A stretch of 64,000 bases of DNA from Myxocyprinus asiaticus (Eukaryota > Chordata > Actinopteri > Cypriniformes > Catostomidae): NCBI RefSeq assembly GCF_019703515.2, contig NC_059351.1:17076001-17140000 (forward strand). Reading direction: 5' to 3'. Shown piece after piece: positions 22,851-33,190 of the stretch. The position numbers and the translations under genes are program-made. Each line of letters starts with the position of its first letter. Position 1 is the stretch's first letter. The notes under the pieces were generated by a model that did not search any database, had not been told where the DNA came from, and was given only the letters and a program-made list of their open reading frames with translations.

Positions 22851-23418
22851 GTCCCTATACGAAACTCCACAACTGGCTGAACTGTGTTACATGAACTGGC
22901 GGTATGTGACGGGCAGATCACTGTGTGCCTCATAGCCAGCGCACCAGGCCGACACGTAATCTCCCCCAACACTGTTATGAGTGTCGAACGGCCCTTCGGG
23001 GACAATTCGACTGCCCAAATTTCTCTCCCCAAAAAAAGAGTGAAATTTGTTAACCGACTGGGGCCACCAGGTCTACGTTGGGGGGTGTGTCACTCCCAAG
23101 GGGAAGACATGGCGGAGACCACACCCCACCCGGGTGTGCGGAATTATACATTGGAATTAGCGGAAGATATACATCGCATGGGGCTACCTATGGGGAACCA
23201 ACACATGCGGAGCACCTATCCCAGTACAGGGCTTAGTTAGCACATGTACTGAGCCAGCAAAAAGCTTCTCCGCAAACTCGTCTGCCACAGGGCTCGGAGG
23301 AAGTCATCCAGGGAACACAGTTTGTGAACACTACTGGGAGTCAACAGCGCAAGTCTTCAGCTCAGGGGAGGTGAAAGGCACTATGTGCAAGCAATACACC
23401 CGGCCAGCTGTCCCGGAC

Positions 23419-24582
23419 TTACCTGCTTATGCCTGCCACGACACGGGATGAAACCGGTTCCAGCCGGAGATTGTAGAACCTCACAAAGGTGTTGGGTGTT
23501 GCCCAGCCTGCTGCTCTGCAAATGTCTGTTAGAGAGGTTCCACTGGTCAAGGCCCAGGAGGCCACCACACTCCTGGTAGAATGGGCTCGTAGCCCTGCCG
23601 GGGGCGGCACGTCCTGAGCGTGATATGCCATTGCTATAGTGTCAATGAGCCAGTGGGCGATCCTCTGCTTGGAGACAGCGCTTCCTTTCTGCTGTCTGCC
23701 AAAGCAGACAAAGAGCTGCTCAGAGACTCAAAAGCTCTGCATACAATCCAAATAGATGCATAAAGCATGCACTGGACACAGCAATGTCAGGGCTGGGTCT
23801 GCCTCCTCCTGGGGCAGCACTTGCAGGTTCACCACCTGATCCCTAAAAAGGGTCGTGGGAACCTTGGGCACATAGCCCAGTTGGAGTCTCAGGATCACCT
23901 GAGAGTAGCCTGGACCGAACTCCAGGCACGTTTCGCTGACAGAGAACGCTTGCAGTTCTCCTACCTTCTTGATGGAAGTGAGCGCAGTCAGGAGGGCAGT
24001 CTTCAAAGAGAATGCCTTAAGCTCAGCTGACTGCAGGGGCTCAAAGGGGGCTCCCTGTAGACCCTGAAGAACTACAGAGAGATCCCATGAGGGAATGAGG
24101 CACGGTCTGAAGGGATTCAACCTCCTGGTGCCTCTCAGGAAACTGATGATCAGGTCGTGCTTCCCTAAGGACTTACTGTCCACTGTGTCGTGGTGTGCTG
24201 CTGTAGCGGCTACATACACCTTCAAGGTGAAGGGGGACAGCCACCCTTCCAACCTCTCCTGCAGGAAGGAAAGCACCGATCTGACTGCGCATCTCTGGGG
24301 GTCTTCATGTCGGGAAAAACGCCACTTAGCGGACAGACACCACTTCAAGGCATACAGGCACCTCGTAGAGGGGGCCCTAGCCTGAGTGATCATGTCTACC
24401 ACCGCAGGTGGTAGGCCACTTAAGTCTTCTGCGTCCCGTCCAGGGGCCAGACATGGAGATTCCAGAGGTCTGGTCGCGGGTGCCAGATGGTACCCCACCC
24501 CTGAGAAAGAAGGTCCTTCCTCAGGGGAATTCGCCGGTGGGGGGGGGGCGCTGTCACGAGGAGCGTGAGGTCCGAGAACCAC
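23419..24582 (-). pseudogene. DIRS tyrosine recombinase
   Basis: A 284-residue frame (24582-23728) contains the core-binding region (ARAPSTRCLYALKW, RSVLSFLQERLEGW, PFTLKVYVAA) and the start of the catalytic domain (KTALLTALTSIKKVGELQA). The catalytic C-terminus continues in another frame (23631-23419), with HSTRS giving the H-x-x-R motif and FVRFYNLR holding the nucleophilic tyrosine. In-frame stops between the parts inactivate it. In intact DIRS elements this enzyme inserts the circular DNA intermediate without a target duplication, which fits the lack of one here. Confidence 0.85.
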
Positions 24583-25590
24583 GTCTGAGTGGGCCAGTAG
24601 GGTGCTACCAGGACGACCTGCTCCTCGTCCTCCCTAACCTTGCACAGGGTCTGTGAAAGTAGGCTCACTTGGGGAAACACATATTTGCATAGTCCAGGGG
24701 GCCAGCTGTGTGCCAGCACGTCTATACCGAGAGGTGCCTTGGTCAGGGCGTACCAGAGCGGGCAGTGGGAGGATTCTTGGGAAGTGAACAGGTCTACCTG
24801 TGCCTGCCTGAATCGACTCCAAATCAGCTAGACCACCTGAGGGTGGAGTCTCCACTCTCCCCTGAGGGTACCTGTCATGACAGCACGTCCGTTGCAGTGT
24901 TGAGGTCGCCCAGGATGTGAGTCACAGCGACATGAGGTGCTTCTGACTCCAGAGGAGGAGATGGCGGGTGAGTTGTGACATACAACGGGAGTGTAAACCG
25001 CCTTCATGGTTGATGTATGCCACCGACATGTTGTCTGTCCGAACTAACACATGCTTGCCCTGGATCAATGGCTGAAACCTCCGTAGGGCGAGCAGAATTG
25101 CCAACATCTCGAGGCAATTGATGTGTCAACGCAGCTGCGGGCCCGTCCATACAGCACCCCAGCCCGTTTTGAAGGCATCTGTCATAACCATGATGCACCT
25201 GGAGACCTGCTCTAGGGGAACGCCTGCCCATAGAAATGTGAGGTCGGTCCAAGGGCTGAAGAGGCGGTGACAGACCGACGTGATGGCCACGTGGTGCCAT
25301 GCCCATCTTGGGACTCGAGTCTGGAGCCAGTGCTGAAGCGGTCTCATATGCATCAACCCAAGCGGAGTGGCCACCGCTGAGGATGCCATATGCCCCAGGA
25401 GCCTCTGAAACAGTTTCAGTGGAACCGCTGTCTTCTGTCTGAATGCCTTTAAACAGGTCAGCACCAACTGCGCATGCTCATTCATGAGGCGCGCTGTCAT
25501 CGAGACTGAGTCCAACTCCAAGCTGAGAAAATAGATGCTCTGAACTGGGAGGAGCTTGCTCTTTCCCCAGTTGACCCGGGACAGGGACGA
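24583..25590 (-). pseudogene. DIRS RT tail, RNase H and connector region
   Basis: Read right to left: an RT C-terminal piece (NWGKSKLLPVQSIYFLSLEL, FQRLLGHMASS, MHMRPLQHWLQ) follows the deletion junction near 25580. Next comes RNase H with VMTDAF, LAILLALRRF and VRTDNMSVAYIN, including Asp residues typical of the DIRS RNase H core. A connector follows with VLVAPYWPTQTWF, IPLRKDLLSQ and GTIWHPRPDLWNLHVWPLDG. It is broken by frameshifts near 25126, 24922 and 24720. The RT catalytic YLDDW motif, seen in the 29872 copy, is absent. Confidence 0.82.
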
Positions 25591-26450
25591 CGTAATCCTA
25601 CAGGCCTTGGATGGGAGCTTTGGGCACCTGCGCCAGGTGGCGGCGCTCTGCGGGCATAGGTGCACCGCAAGCACCTTATCCACCGGGGGGATCGCCAAAT
25701 AGCCCTTGGCCGCCCCACCATTGAGGGTAGTAAAGGCGGGGGAGCTGAAAGATCGGGACGATGAGGGCAGTAAAAGGTGCCTCCCACAACCTTGCCAGCT
25801 CCTCGTGCACTTCCGGGAAGAAAGGAACTGGGGCGGGGCGTGGCTGTGAGCGGCGCCGCAAGCCCAGGAACCAATCATCAAGCCGCGAGGGTTCGGGGGG
25901 AGTGGAGGGTTCCACTCCAGCCCGATCCTCGCTGCCGCCCGGCCAAGCATGTCCGTCATCTCCGCGTCAGCCTGTGAATGGGCGACCGTACCCGAGGGGG
26001 GGAGCCCAGCTGAGGCTTCTTCGTCCGACTGGATGAGAGCTCAGCACCTTCGCGGGCTCCGAACAAGAGGACGAACTCACCGTGAGACGAGCCGGCGGAC
26101 TCATCCAGAAGCCCGATCGGGGCAGACGAGCATGCTGGGGAATGGGAGGTCCATGGGATACCTGGCGGAAGTGGTCCCATTGGGGTCCCCAAATCGCCCC
26201 CAGTTCTAGCCGTGCTGGCCTCATACCCGTAGGTAGAAGGACCGAGGCGGGGAGCCGCTGGGGTGGCTTGATTTCTTATGAAGGCCACGACCGCAACATT
26301 GCCATGGTCATGTTCTCGCAATGAGTACCTGATCCATCCACGAACGCTGTCTCCACGTGGGTAGTGCCCAGACACGAAAGACAGCAATCGTGACCATCAG
26401 AAGGCAAGAGATAATGACCGCAACCAGGAATAACACTCAAACGGAAAGGC
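25591..26450 (-). pseudogene. DIRS gag-like ORF, truncated
   Basis: Two frames (26387-25956 and 25959-25591) encode the N-terminal, probably nucleic-acid-packaging protein. They share HLGPSTYGYE-like and GDLGTPMG-type blocks and a Glu/Ser-rich acidic stretch with the better copy at 30287-31172. The Cys/His cluster visible in that copy is damaged here. The C-terminal half is lost in the 1.75-kb deletion. The function is inferred from position and from DIRS architecture. Confidence 0.7.
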
Positions 26451-26871
26451 ATCTTTAAAAAGACGCGTCTTTAAAAAGACATTACGTGTGTGCCACTATT
26501 TTAGAGAAATATACTCTTTTTTAAAATATACTCTTTTATTTCTGCCGAAGCGCCCAGGGGCGTTCTCTGAGTGCACCAGTGCAGAGGGGGGAGAAGCTGC
26601 TGAAATGCACCATCAGATCCAGCTGAGGTGAATGAACAGCCATGGGAATTCAGCTCAGTGAGCATCAACCGTTCGGCTCCGAAGAGAAAATCTGAATGAG
26701 TGGTTGCATGCCAGCTCCTTTTATACCTGTATGTTCGGGGGAGTGGTATGCAAATACCACTCGCCAATTTTCATTGGCCTTTTATCAAAGACCAGAGGTG
26801 TTTCGGGCTCCCAACAGTGACCCCTAGTGTCACTACATCGACACAACGTCGAGTGAGTGACAGATAGGGAA

Positions 26872-27559
26872 CACAGTAGTACACTTGTTCTTTGAATTAC
26901 TATGAAACATCATGTAAATTCAATTGTATATGAATATGGTAATCATATATCAAATTACCACGGTAGTAACCTAAAATGGTATTCTCTGAAGTACTTTGAA
27001 GAACCATGCAAATACAGAATAGTACACAAATAAGGAAATCTTAAAGTACCATGCTTTTACCATTTGATACCACCAGATATCACATTGTTATTGCCCAGAT
27101 GTGCTCACACAAACAAGAAAATTGGCATCTGATCAAAAGCTTCCGGTACATACAGAAATACAGCAGCTAGACACAGAATTACAGGATAAGATGAACAGTA
27201 TATGTAGCGTTTATAAAGGAATGTGCAAAGGAAATTATGTTCAAATGGGCATGGGTTTGTTGTGGTAGTAGTATAAATATGAAAAATAAAATGTAAAAAT
27301 ATTGATTTTTCATGTTGAACACATGGATTTGTATAGGTAATGTAGCATGTATACATATGAATTTACATGTTTGTTTGTTTTTTTTTTGTTTTTTTGTTTT
27401 TTTTACAAGCACATACATTTCATATTGCACCATACTGTATACTTGTATACTGTATTGCACTATACTGTACCAAGGCTTAGATAAACATCACGTGATTAGT
27501 ATTTTAGATGCTTTGTCTATGACAGTATGCTCTGTGCATCTGGTTGAATAAAAATATGA
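26872..27559. other. Repeat-derived non-coding DNA right of the DIRS element
   Basis: 26930-27080 contains 'accatgg'-type and 'ggtaatc/attacc' palindromic motifs, as at 22366-22470. The rest is AT-rich with a T-run near 27379-27403. No gene seen. Confidence 0.5.
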
Positions 27560-27716
27560 AGTAGCTTAAATGTAGCAAGCTACTTTTGGCGTGTAGCTTG
27601 TAGTATAACTTGCTAATTTCTCTGAAGTGTAGCTCTTAGCTTAGCTTAACTAATTATTTTGTTGAGTAGTTGGTAGCTTAGCTAGCTACAATTTTTCAGT
27701 AGCTTGCCCAACACTG

Positions 27717-29528
27717 CATATATGCTCACATATATACCATATAAAATACCATAGATGGTATTCGCTGAAATAAACTGGAGTATCATATAAATACCATGGT
27801 ATATGAATGATAATCATTCAGTAATATAGTGTACATCAATGTACCATGGTACCAATGTACTGTACCACACAGCATAGTTTGAATAACACACCTTTAAAAA
27901 ATAAAATAAAAAATACTACTTAGTAGACAGTGTTTCCAATTGTACATGGATTGAAACATCACTCTTTGTGTAAAAACTATTTTGCAGCCAAATACAATTA
28001 GCATAAAACTTTCTTCTTTTGTGATCCAGTCCTCTATTCTTCCCTGACACCGGGCATAAAGCAGACATGATGGCTTCTCAGAAGCTTCTTTTTGAAGAGA
28101 CAGTAATCCAAAGTCACACATCATCACCCCCACCTCCTCAAAGGGAGTTTTATGTGCCTTTAAACACAGGGTAAAAGGGGCGACAATTCTTCTGCAAAGT
28201 GCCTGCTGTGCTCTAACTTTCACCTATATTGTACATACAGTTGCAGACAAACAAACACTCACTGTTTACATCAGCAGCTACCTTCCCAGGTAGCATGCTA
28301 ACATGCTAACAATAAAATGTTTTATGTATTGTTCCGACACTCTTTTGGTTGGAAAATGTCTTACCTGGACAGAGTTGTTCATAAGCTGCAAACGCAGGTG
28401 CTGTTGAACTTAATGACGACCTTCGTCAGCGCTGACAAACATTAGATTGAATTTGCAGGTGTCTGTTTCAATGGATTAAAGAGAATAATTCACTTAAACC
28501 AGCACTCCTCTTACAAAAACAAACAAAAAAAAAAAAAAACAAAAGAGAGAATTCTGGCAAACTTGCCACAAACGAGCAGCAAACTTGCCACAAATTTGCC
28601 ACTCATTATTTTAACATGCAAACAAGCTTCTGATTTGCTGTAGATGTTTGCCAGAAGTTTGCAGCACTTCACCAGTAGTGGTGAACCTACAGCAAACCTT
28701 TGGCAACAATGGACATTTTGCTGCTACTGGCGAACCCTTCTGTGGCAAACCTGTGGCAACAATGAAGAGTTTGCCACAAAGAGAATTTGCATGTAAAAAA
28801 TAGTTTCCGACAAATTTTCCTGAACTTTTGATTTTTGTAAACATCTATTTATTCTCCGTATTAGTTAAGTTACCATTTAACTGAGGGGAAAACCATATCC
28901 AGACAATTCAGAGCATTAGTAACTGTCCAAATGATTCAAACTGAGTTGCAAACCGATTCAGTTTTGCAAACAAAAAACTAAATTGTGGGCCACAGACACA
29001 TTCTGTGATCAGCCAGTCAGATGACTTTGATGTGCTTTCTGCCTGTCAATCATTTTTAGTGCTAAACTCAGATTGATAGAAATTGTCTGCTGAGGGCATT
29101 ATTTTGCTATGGTTGTGTTTGACAACCGTGAAAAGACCCACTGGTGCTCTACTTTTTGGTGACAATCTCAACGCTATCTTTAGAGGGCGGTGTTTTGGAA
29201 AGAGGGGGCATGTCTAATTCAACAGCTCAGTTTTGTGGAATTTCCAGAACAACTAAAATCGCTGGTCATTGTATTTTAAAAACATACTGTAAGTTTCAGA
29301 ACTCAAAACTTCCTCCTCACTGCAAAAAAGCATTTGTTGAAACCAAGCTATCAAAACGACTTTATGTCTACTACTTCCACATTGTGATGTCACACTGTTG
29401 TAGAAGTTTGTATCTGACCACCTTCACAAAACACATCAATGCCTAATTTACCTTCATAACAGTGGGCATTTACTGTCAAGTCTTAAAGGAAAAGCAGCAC
29501 CAAAACTGAGCATTTCTGACAGAGGGTC
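27717..29528. other. Non-coding stretch with palindromic repeats
   Basis: 27740-27880 is another GTACCATGG-type repeat. 28550-28800 is built from inverted and direct copies of 'tttgccacaa' and 'aaacctgtggcaac', a short foldback repeat. A 109-codon minus-strand frame at 27894-28223 is listed separately. The rest holds no recognisable gene. Confidence 0.5.
27894..28223 (-). CDS. Unidentified ORF, 109 codons
   Basis: An open frame starts at ATG and reads MKVRAQQALCRRIVAPF. It has mixed composition rather than low-complexity sequence, with six cysteines and two acidic/hydrophobic stretches. I recognise no domain, signal peptide or membrane segment. No splice partners or promoter features are evident, and the neighbourhood is repeat-rich intergenic DNA downstream of erbb4. 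It may be a remnant of a retrocopy or transposon, or simply chance. Confidence 0.15.
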   Translation of the reverse strand: MKVRAQQALCRRIVAPFTLCLKAHKTPFEEVGVMMCDFGLLSLQKEASEKPSCLLYARCQGRIEDWITKEESFMLIVFGCKIVFTQRVMFQSMYNWKHCLLSSIFYFIF

Positions 29529-29688
29529 ATGTACATGTCCGCTGGCATGTGGTGAGCGAAGCTGAGTGGGCGTTTTCAATTCCTTCCAATAGGAGCCGTG
29601 CGCCATGCTCGCAAGGTTGATTTTCACTGGAATGAATGAAAAACACCCGCTTAGCTTCGCTCACCACGCACCAGTGGACATGTACCAT
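29529..29688. mobile_element. Palindromic MITE
   Basis: The left arm (29529-29590: 'tacatgtccgctggc', 'gtggtgagcgaagct') and right arm (29625-29688: 'agcttcgctcaccacgc', 'ccagtggacatgta') are reverse complements over about 60 bp, with a loop of about 35 bp. A direct repeat GAGGGTCATG occurs at 29522-29531 and 29694-29703, a possible but asymmetric target duplication. Non-coding. Confidence 0.75.
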
Positions 29689-29762
29689 CAGAATGAGGGT
29701 CATGTTTTACAAATATATGACTGTTTTTTGTGCAAAAAATTACTAATATTATAAGTAAACCT

Positions 29763-29765
<3 letters not shown>

Positions 29766-29816
<51 letters not shown>
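29766..29816. repeat. (CA)n(TA)n microsatellite
   Basis: About 19 CA units followed by TA units. Confidence 0.95.
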
Positions 29817-30286
29817 AGGCATATCGTGACTAGGTCTGTGCAAGTTTACCAATTTTAACATTCGGAATCAGTTCCCTATCTGTCACTCACTTGATATTGT
29901 GTCGATGTAGTGACACTAGGGGTCACCCTTGGGAGGCCCAAACACCCCTGATCTTTGAGAAAAGGCCAATGGGAATTGGCGAGTGGAATTTGCATGCCAC
30001 TCCCCCGGACATGCGGGTATAAAAGGAGCTGGCTTGCAACCACTCATTCATATTTTTTCTTCAGAGCCGAGCGGTTGTGTTTCAGCGAACTGAATTCCTC
30101 CGCTGATCCATTCACCTCGAAAGCTGTTGGATTTATGGCGCATTACAGCGGTTTCTCCCCCTCTTGCACCGGTGGTGTGCAGAGAATGCCCCTGGGCGCT
30201 TCAGCAGCTAAAAGAGTATATTCTTCCTAATAAAAGAGTATATTTTCCTACTAAAAGAGTGGCACAGATGGAGCGTCTTTTTAAAG

Positions 30287-32177
30287 ATGCCTTTCCGTCT
30301 GTGTATAATTCCTGGTTGCGGTCACTATCTCTCCACTTCTGACGGCCACGATCGCTGTCTCACGTGCTTGGGTGCTGCCCATGCGGAGACATTGTTCGTG
30401 GATGGGTCATGTCCTCACTGCGAGAACATGACCATGGCAACGTTGAGGTCATGGCTTTCCTTCGTCAGAGGAAAAGCCACCCCAGCGGCTCCCCACCTTG
30501 GTCCTTCTACCTACGGGTATGAGACCGCAGCAGTTAGTACTGGGGGCGATTTGGGGACCTCAATGGGAGCTTCTCTGCTGGGAAACCCCCCATGGACCTC
30601 CCATTCCCCAGTACGCTTGTGTGCCCTGGTCGAGTTCTGGGATGAGACCGCCAGCTCGTCTCAGGGTGAGTTTGCGATCTCATTCGGGGCTCGCAAAGAG
30701 GATAAGCTCTCTATCACAGCATCGGAGAATGGGCTCGTCCAGTCTGACGCCGAGGACTCGAATGGCCTCCCACCCTCAGGTGTGGTCGCCCAGTCACAGG
30801 CTGACGCGGAGCTGGCGGCCATGCTTGCCCGGGTGGCTGCGAGCATCGGGCTGGAGTGGAACCCTCCACCCTCGCAGCTCGACAATTGGTTCCTGGGCTC
30901 AGAGCACCGCTCAAGGCTGCGCCCCGGTTCCTTTCTTCCCGGAGGTGCATGATGAGCTCACGAGATCGTGGTGGGCACCTTTCACTGCCCGGACCCAATT
31001 TATGGGCTCCTCCGCTCTCACTACCCTCGACGGTGGGGCTGCCAGGGGGTACTCGGCGATTCCGCAGGTGGATAAGGCGGTTGCGGTGCACTTGTACCCG
31101 CAAAATGCTGCCACCTTGCGGAACTGTCCGAGACTCCCGTCCAGGGCCTGTTGGCTTACGTCGTCACTGTAAACTAAGGCCTACGGTGCCGCTGGACAGG
31201 CTGCCTCCACCCTGAACACCATGGCTCTCCTGCAAGTGCACCAAGCCAAGGCACTGAGAGAACTGCACGAGGGTAGTTCTGACCTGGGATTGATGCAGGA
31301 GTTGCACTCGGCGACCGGTCTCGCCCTCCGGGCAATGAAGGTCATGGCGCGGTCTCTCGGGCAGGTGATGTCCAACGTGGTGGTCCAGGAGCACCACCTT
31401 TGGCTCACCTGGTCGAGATGAAGGAGGCTGACAAGGTACGATTCCTTGATGCCCCCATCTCCCAGGTTGGCCTATTCGGCAACAAAGTCGAGGACTTTGC
31501 CCAGCAGTTCTTGACAGTTAAGAAGCAGACGGAGGCTATCCAGCACATCCTGCCGCGTTGTGGATCAAGATCCTGCACCCCGTCTGCTCGTCACCAAGGG
31601 CGTCCCCCTGCGGCAGCAACACCGGCTTCGCCGCAGCCCACCCCAGGAGGCCGGCCCCGGCGTGGGGCCACCCGCAGGAAGCAGACGCCACCTGTCTCAC
31701 AGTCCACCGCTAAGAACCCGAGGAAGGCTTCAAAGCACCCCTGAGATGGGCGATCCAGGGAGATGGAGACCCGTTACAAACCTGGAGCTGGTAAACAGAC
31801 CACTCCATCCCCCGGTGGAGGGCCGGGAGGAGAATCCCTGTTTTCCTTTTCTTATGATTTTGCCGCATGCCCAAAGGGTTGCGGTACCCACATTTTCAAG
31901 AAAAGAGCAGTTTCCATACTTCCTGGGTCCCACATTCGGTGTCCACAGCCGTTGTTATCACGACCGCCGGGCACCGCACCTTTATGGCAGACATGGCGCT
32001 CCGGAGGTGGGCCTCCCACCCCCACGTGCCCAGCTGTGGCACAATTGCACCCATGCCAGAACGGTTGCGACAGGCTGCGATGATGATTTCCCTCTTCCCC
32101 TGTCCCGGACCGGATATTTGGTGGGTATACGGAGCCAGGTAAGTGCTTCGATGTCCCCAGACTCAGCACGGCCATGA
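30287..32177 (+). pseudogene. DIRS gag-like region
   Basis: The first frame (30287-30952) opens with a Cys/His-rich module: IIPGCGHYL, HDRCLTCLGAAHAE and GSCPHCENM. This looks like a zinc-binding motif of the DIRS gag-like protein. An acidic Ser-rich segment and a proline-rich segment follow. Further frames at 30856-31215, 31221-31421 and 31400-31744 continue it, the last with NKVEDFAQQFL and an Arg/Pro-rich basic tail that may bind RNA. Frame changes near 30950, 31172 and 31410 show it is broken. Family membership is inferred from order and from similarity to the minus copy. Confidence 0.75.
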
Positions 32178-32279
32178 GTTTGGGGCTCAAGCCCCCCCAA
32201 CGTGGCGCCTCAGGCTCCGCCCCGCCGCGAGGCCCCACCCGCCGGTATGTCCGACAAGATTGTTCCCTTGGTCTCCCTC

Positions 32280-33190
32280 GCCTGGAGCTTGGGGGCATGG
32301 CTTGTGTTTCCCAACCCGTCGCGGTGGCTGACCAGGACTGTCGGACTCGGCTACGCGATTCAGTTTGCCAGGCGTCTGCCCAGGTTCAACGGCGTCTGCT
32401 TCACCCCGTTGATGGCCGAGAATGCCACTGCCTTGCGTGTGGAGATTGCGTCCCTTTTATGGAGCCTGTCCCTCCTGCCAAGATGAAGAAGGGGTTTTAC
32501 AGCCCCTACTTCATCGTACCAAAGAAAGGTGGTGGGTTGTGGTCAATCTTGGACCTGCAAGTACTGAATCGGGCCTTGCACAGACTCCCGTTCAAGATGC
32601 TGACGCAAAAACACATTTTAGCGAGTGTCTGGCATCAAGATTGGTTTGTGGCATTTTACCTTGACACAGGCCCTTCCTGCAGTTTGCTTTTGAGTGCCAG
32701 GCATACCAGAACAAGGTCCTTCCCTTCGGTCTGTCCCTGTCACCTCACGCCTTCACGAAAGTCGCAGAGGCAGCCCTTGCCCCGCAAAGGGAAGTGGGCG
32801 TCTGCATCCTCAACTATCTCGATGACTGGCTGATTCTAGCTCACTCTTGGGATTTGTTGTGTGTGCACAGGGACTTGGTGCTCAGCCACCTCAGCCGGCT
32901 GGGGCTTCGGGTCAACTGGGAAAAGAGCAAGCTCTCCCCGGTTCAGAGCATCTCTTTTCTTGGCATGGAGTTAGACTCAGTCTCTATGATGGCGTGCCTC
33001 ATGAGTGAGCGCGTGCAGTCGGTGCTGAACTGTCTGAAGGCATTCAGGCGGAGAATGGCGGTCCAACTGAAACAATTTCAGAGGCTCCTGGGGCATATGG
33101 CATCCTCAGTGGTGGTCACACCGCTCAGGTTGATGCATATGAGACCGCTTCAGCACTGGCTTCAGACTCGAGTTCTGAGATGGGCATGGT
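32280..33190 (+). pseudogene. DIRS reverse transcriptase
   Basis: Visible blocks: MKKGFYSPYFIVPKKGGG (RT fingers), a degraded DLQVLNRALHRLPFKML, a palm Asp in FYLDTG, the catalytic ILNYLDDWLILAHS (near 32805), LGLRVNWEKSKLSPVQSI, LGMELDSVSM, and FQRLLGHMASS. Frameshifts lie near 32480 and 32780. The YLDDW signature is typical of DIRS-type RTs. The ORF then reads into the downstream LINE at 33191, giving a false fusion frame to 33756. Confidence 0.82.

Larger units (their letters stand above)
22471..26871 (-). mobile_element. DIRS-type tyrosine-recombinase retrotransposon, internally deleted
   Basis: The element reads right to left. Inverted terminal repeats lie at about 22515-22680 and 26690-26850, sharing 'agtgacactaggggtcac' and 'tataaaaggagctgg' or complements. 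An internal complementary region at 22751-22850 joins the complements of the two extreme ends at position 22800/22801, which is the DIRS signature. Coding order is a gag-like ORF, an RT remnant, RNase H and a tyrosine recombinase. Compared with the copy at 29872-33190, about 1.75 kb is missing at about 25580, which removes the end of gag and the RT core. Stops and frameshifts occur throughout. Confidence 0.9.
7947..27716. mobile_element. Possible outer hAT-like shell enclosing a nest of elements
   Basis: The left end reads CAGTGATGGGCAGTAGC. The right end, inverted, reads CAGTGTTGGGCAAGCTACTG. Both run into diverged TAGC-rich DNA (7947-8160 and 27560-27716) typical of one hAT-like family. The flanking octamers CATATACC (7939-7946) and CATATATG (27717-27724) agree at six of eight positions, as expected of a decayed 8-bp duplication. 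If this is right, the ends belong to one small element later inflated to about 20 kb by the inverted-repeat element, two LINEs and a DIRS element. The alternative is two separate, truncated copies of the same family. Confidence 0.45.
29872..33190 (+). mobile_element. DIRS-type retrotransposon, 3'-truncated copy
   Basis: It begins TTCCCTATCTGTCACTCAC, the same terminus that ends the minus copy at 26871. The left terminal repeat runs to about 30080, with 'tataaaaggagctgg' as a TATA-like element. Coding order: a gag-like region with a Cys/His cluster (30287-32177 in several frames) and an RT with YLDDW (about 32460-33180). Homology to the minus copy stops at about 33190, where an L2-type LINE begins. 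The RNase H, recombinase, right terminus and ICR of this copy are missing. Confidence 0.85.

Noticed and set aside
22521..23240. Plus-strand ORFs at the left end of the DIRS element
   Set aside because: They cover the terminal repeat, ICR and recombinase C-terminus in antisense. The coding strand is minus.
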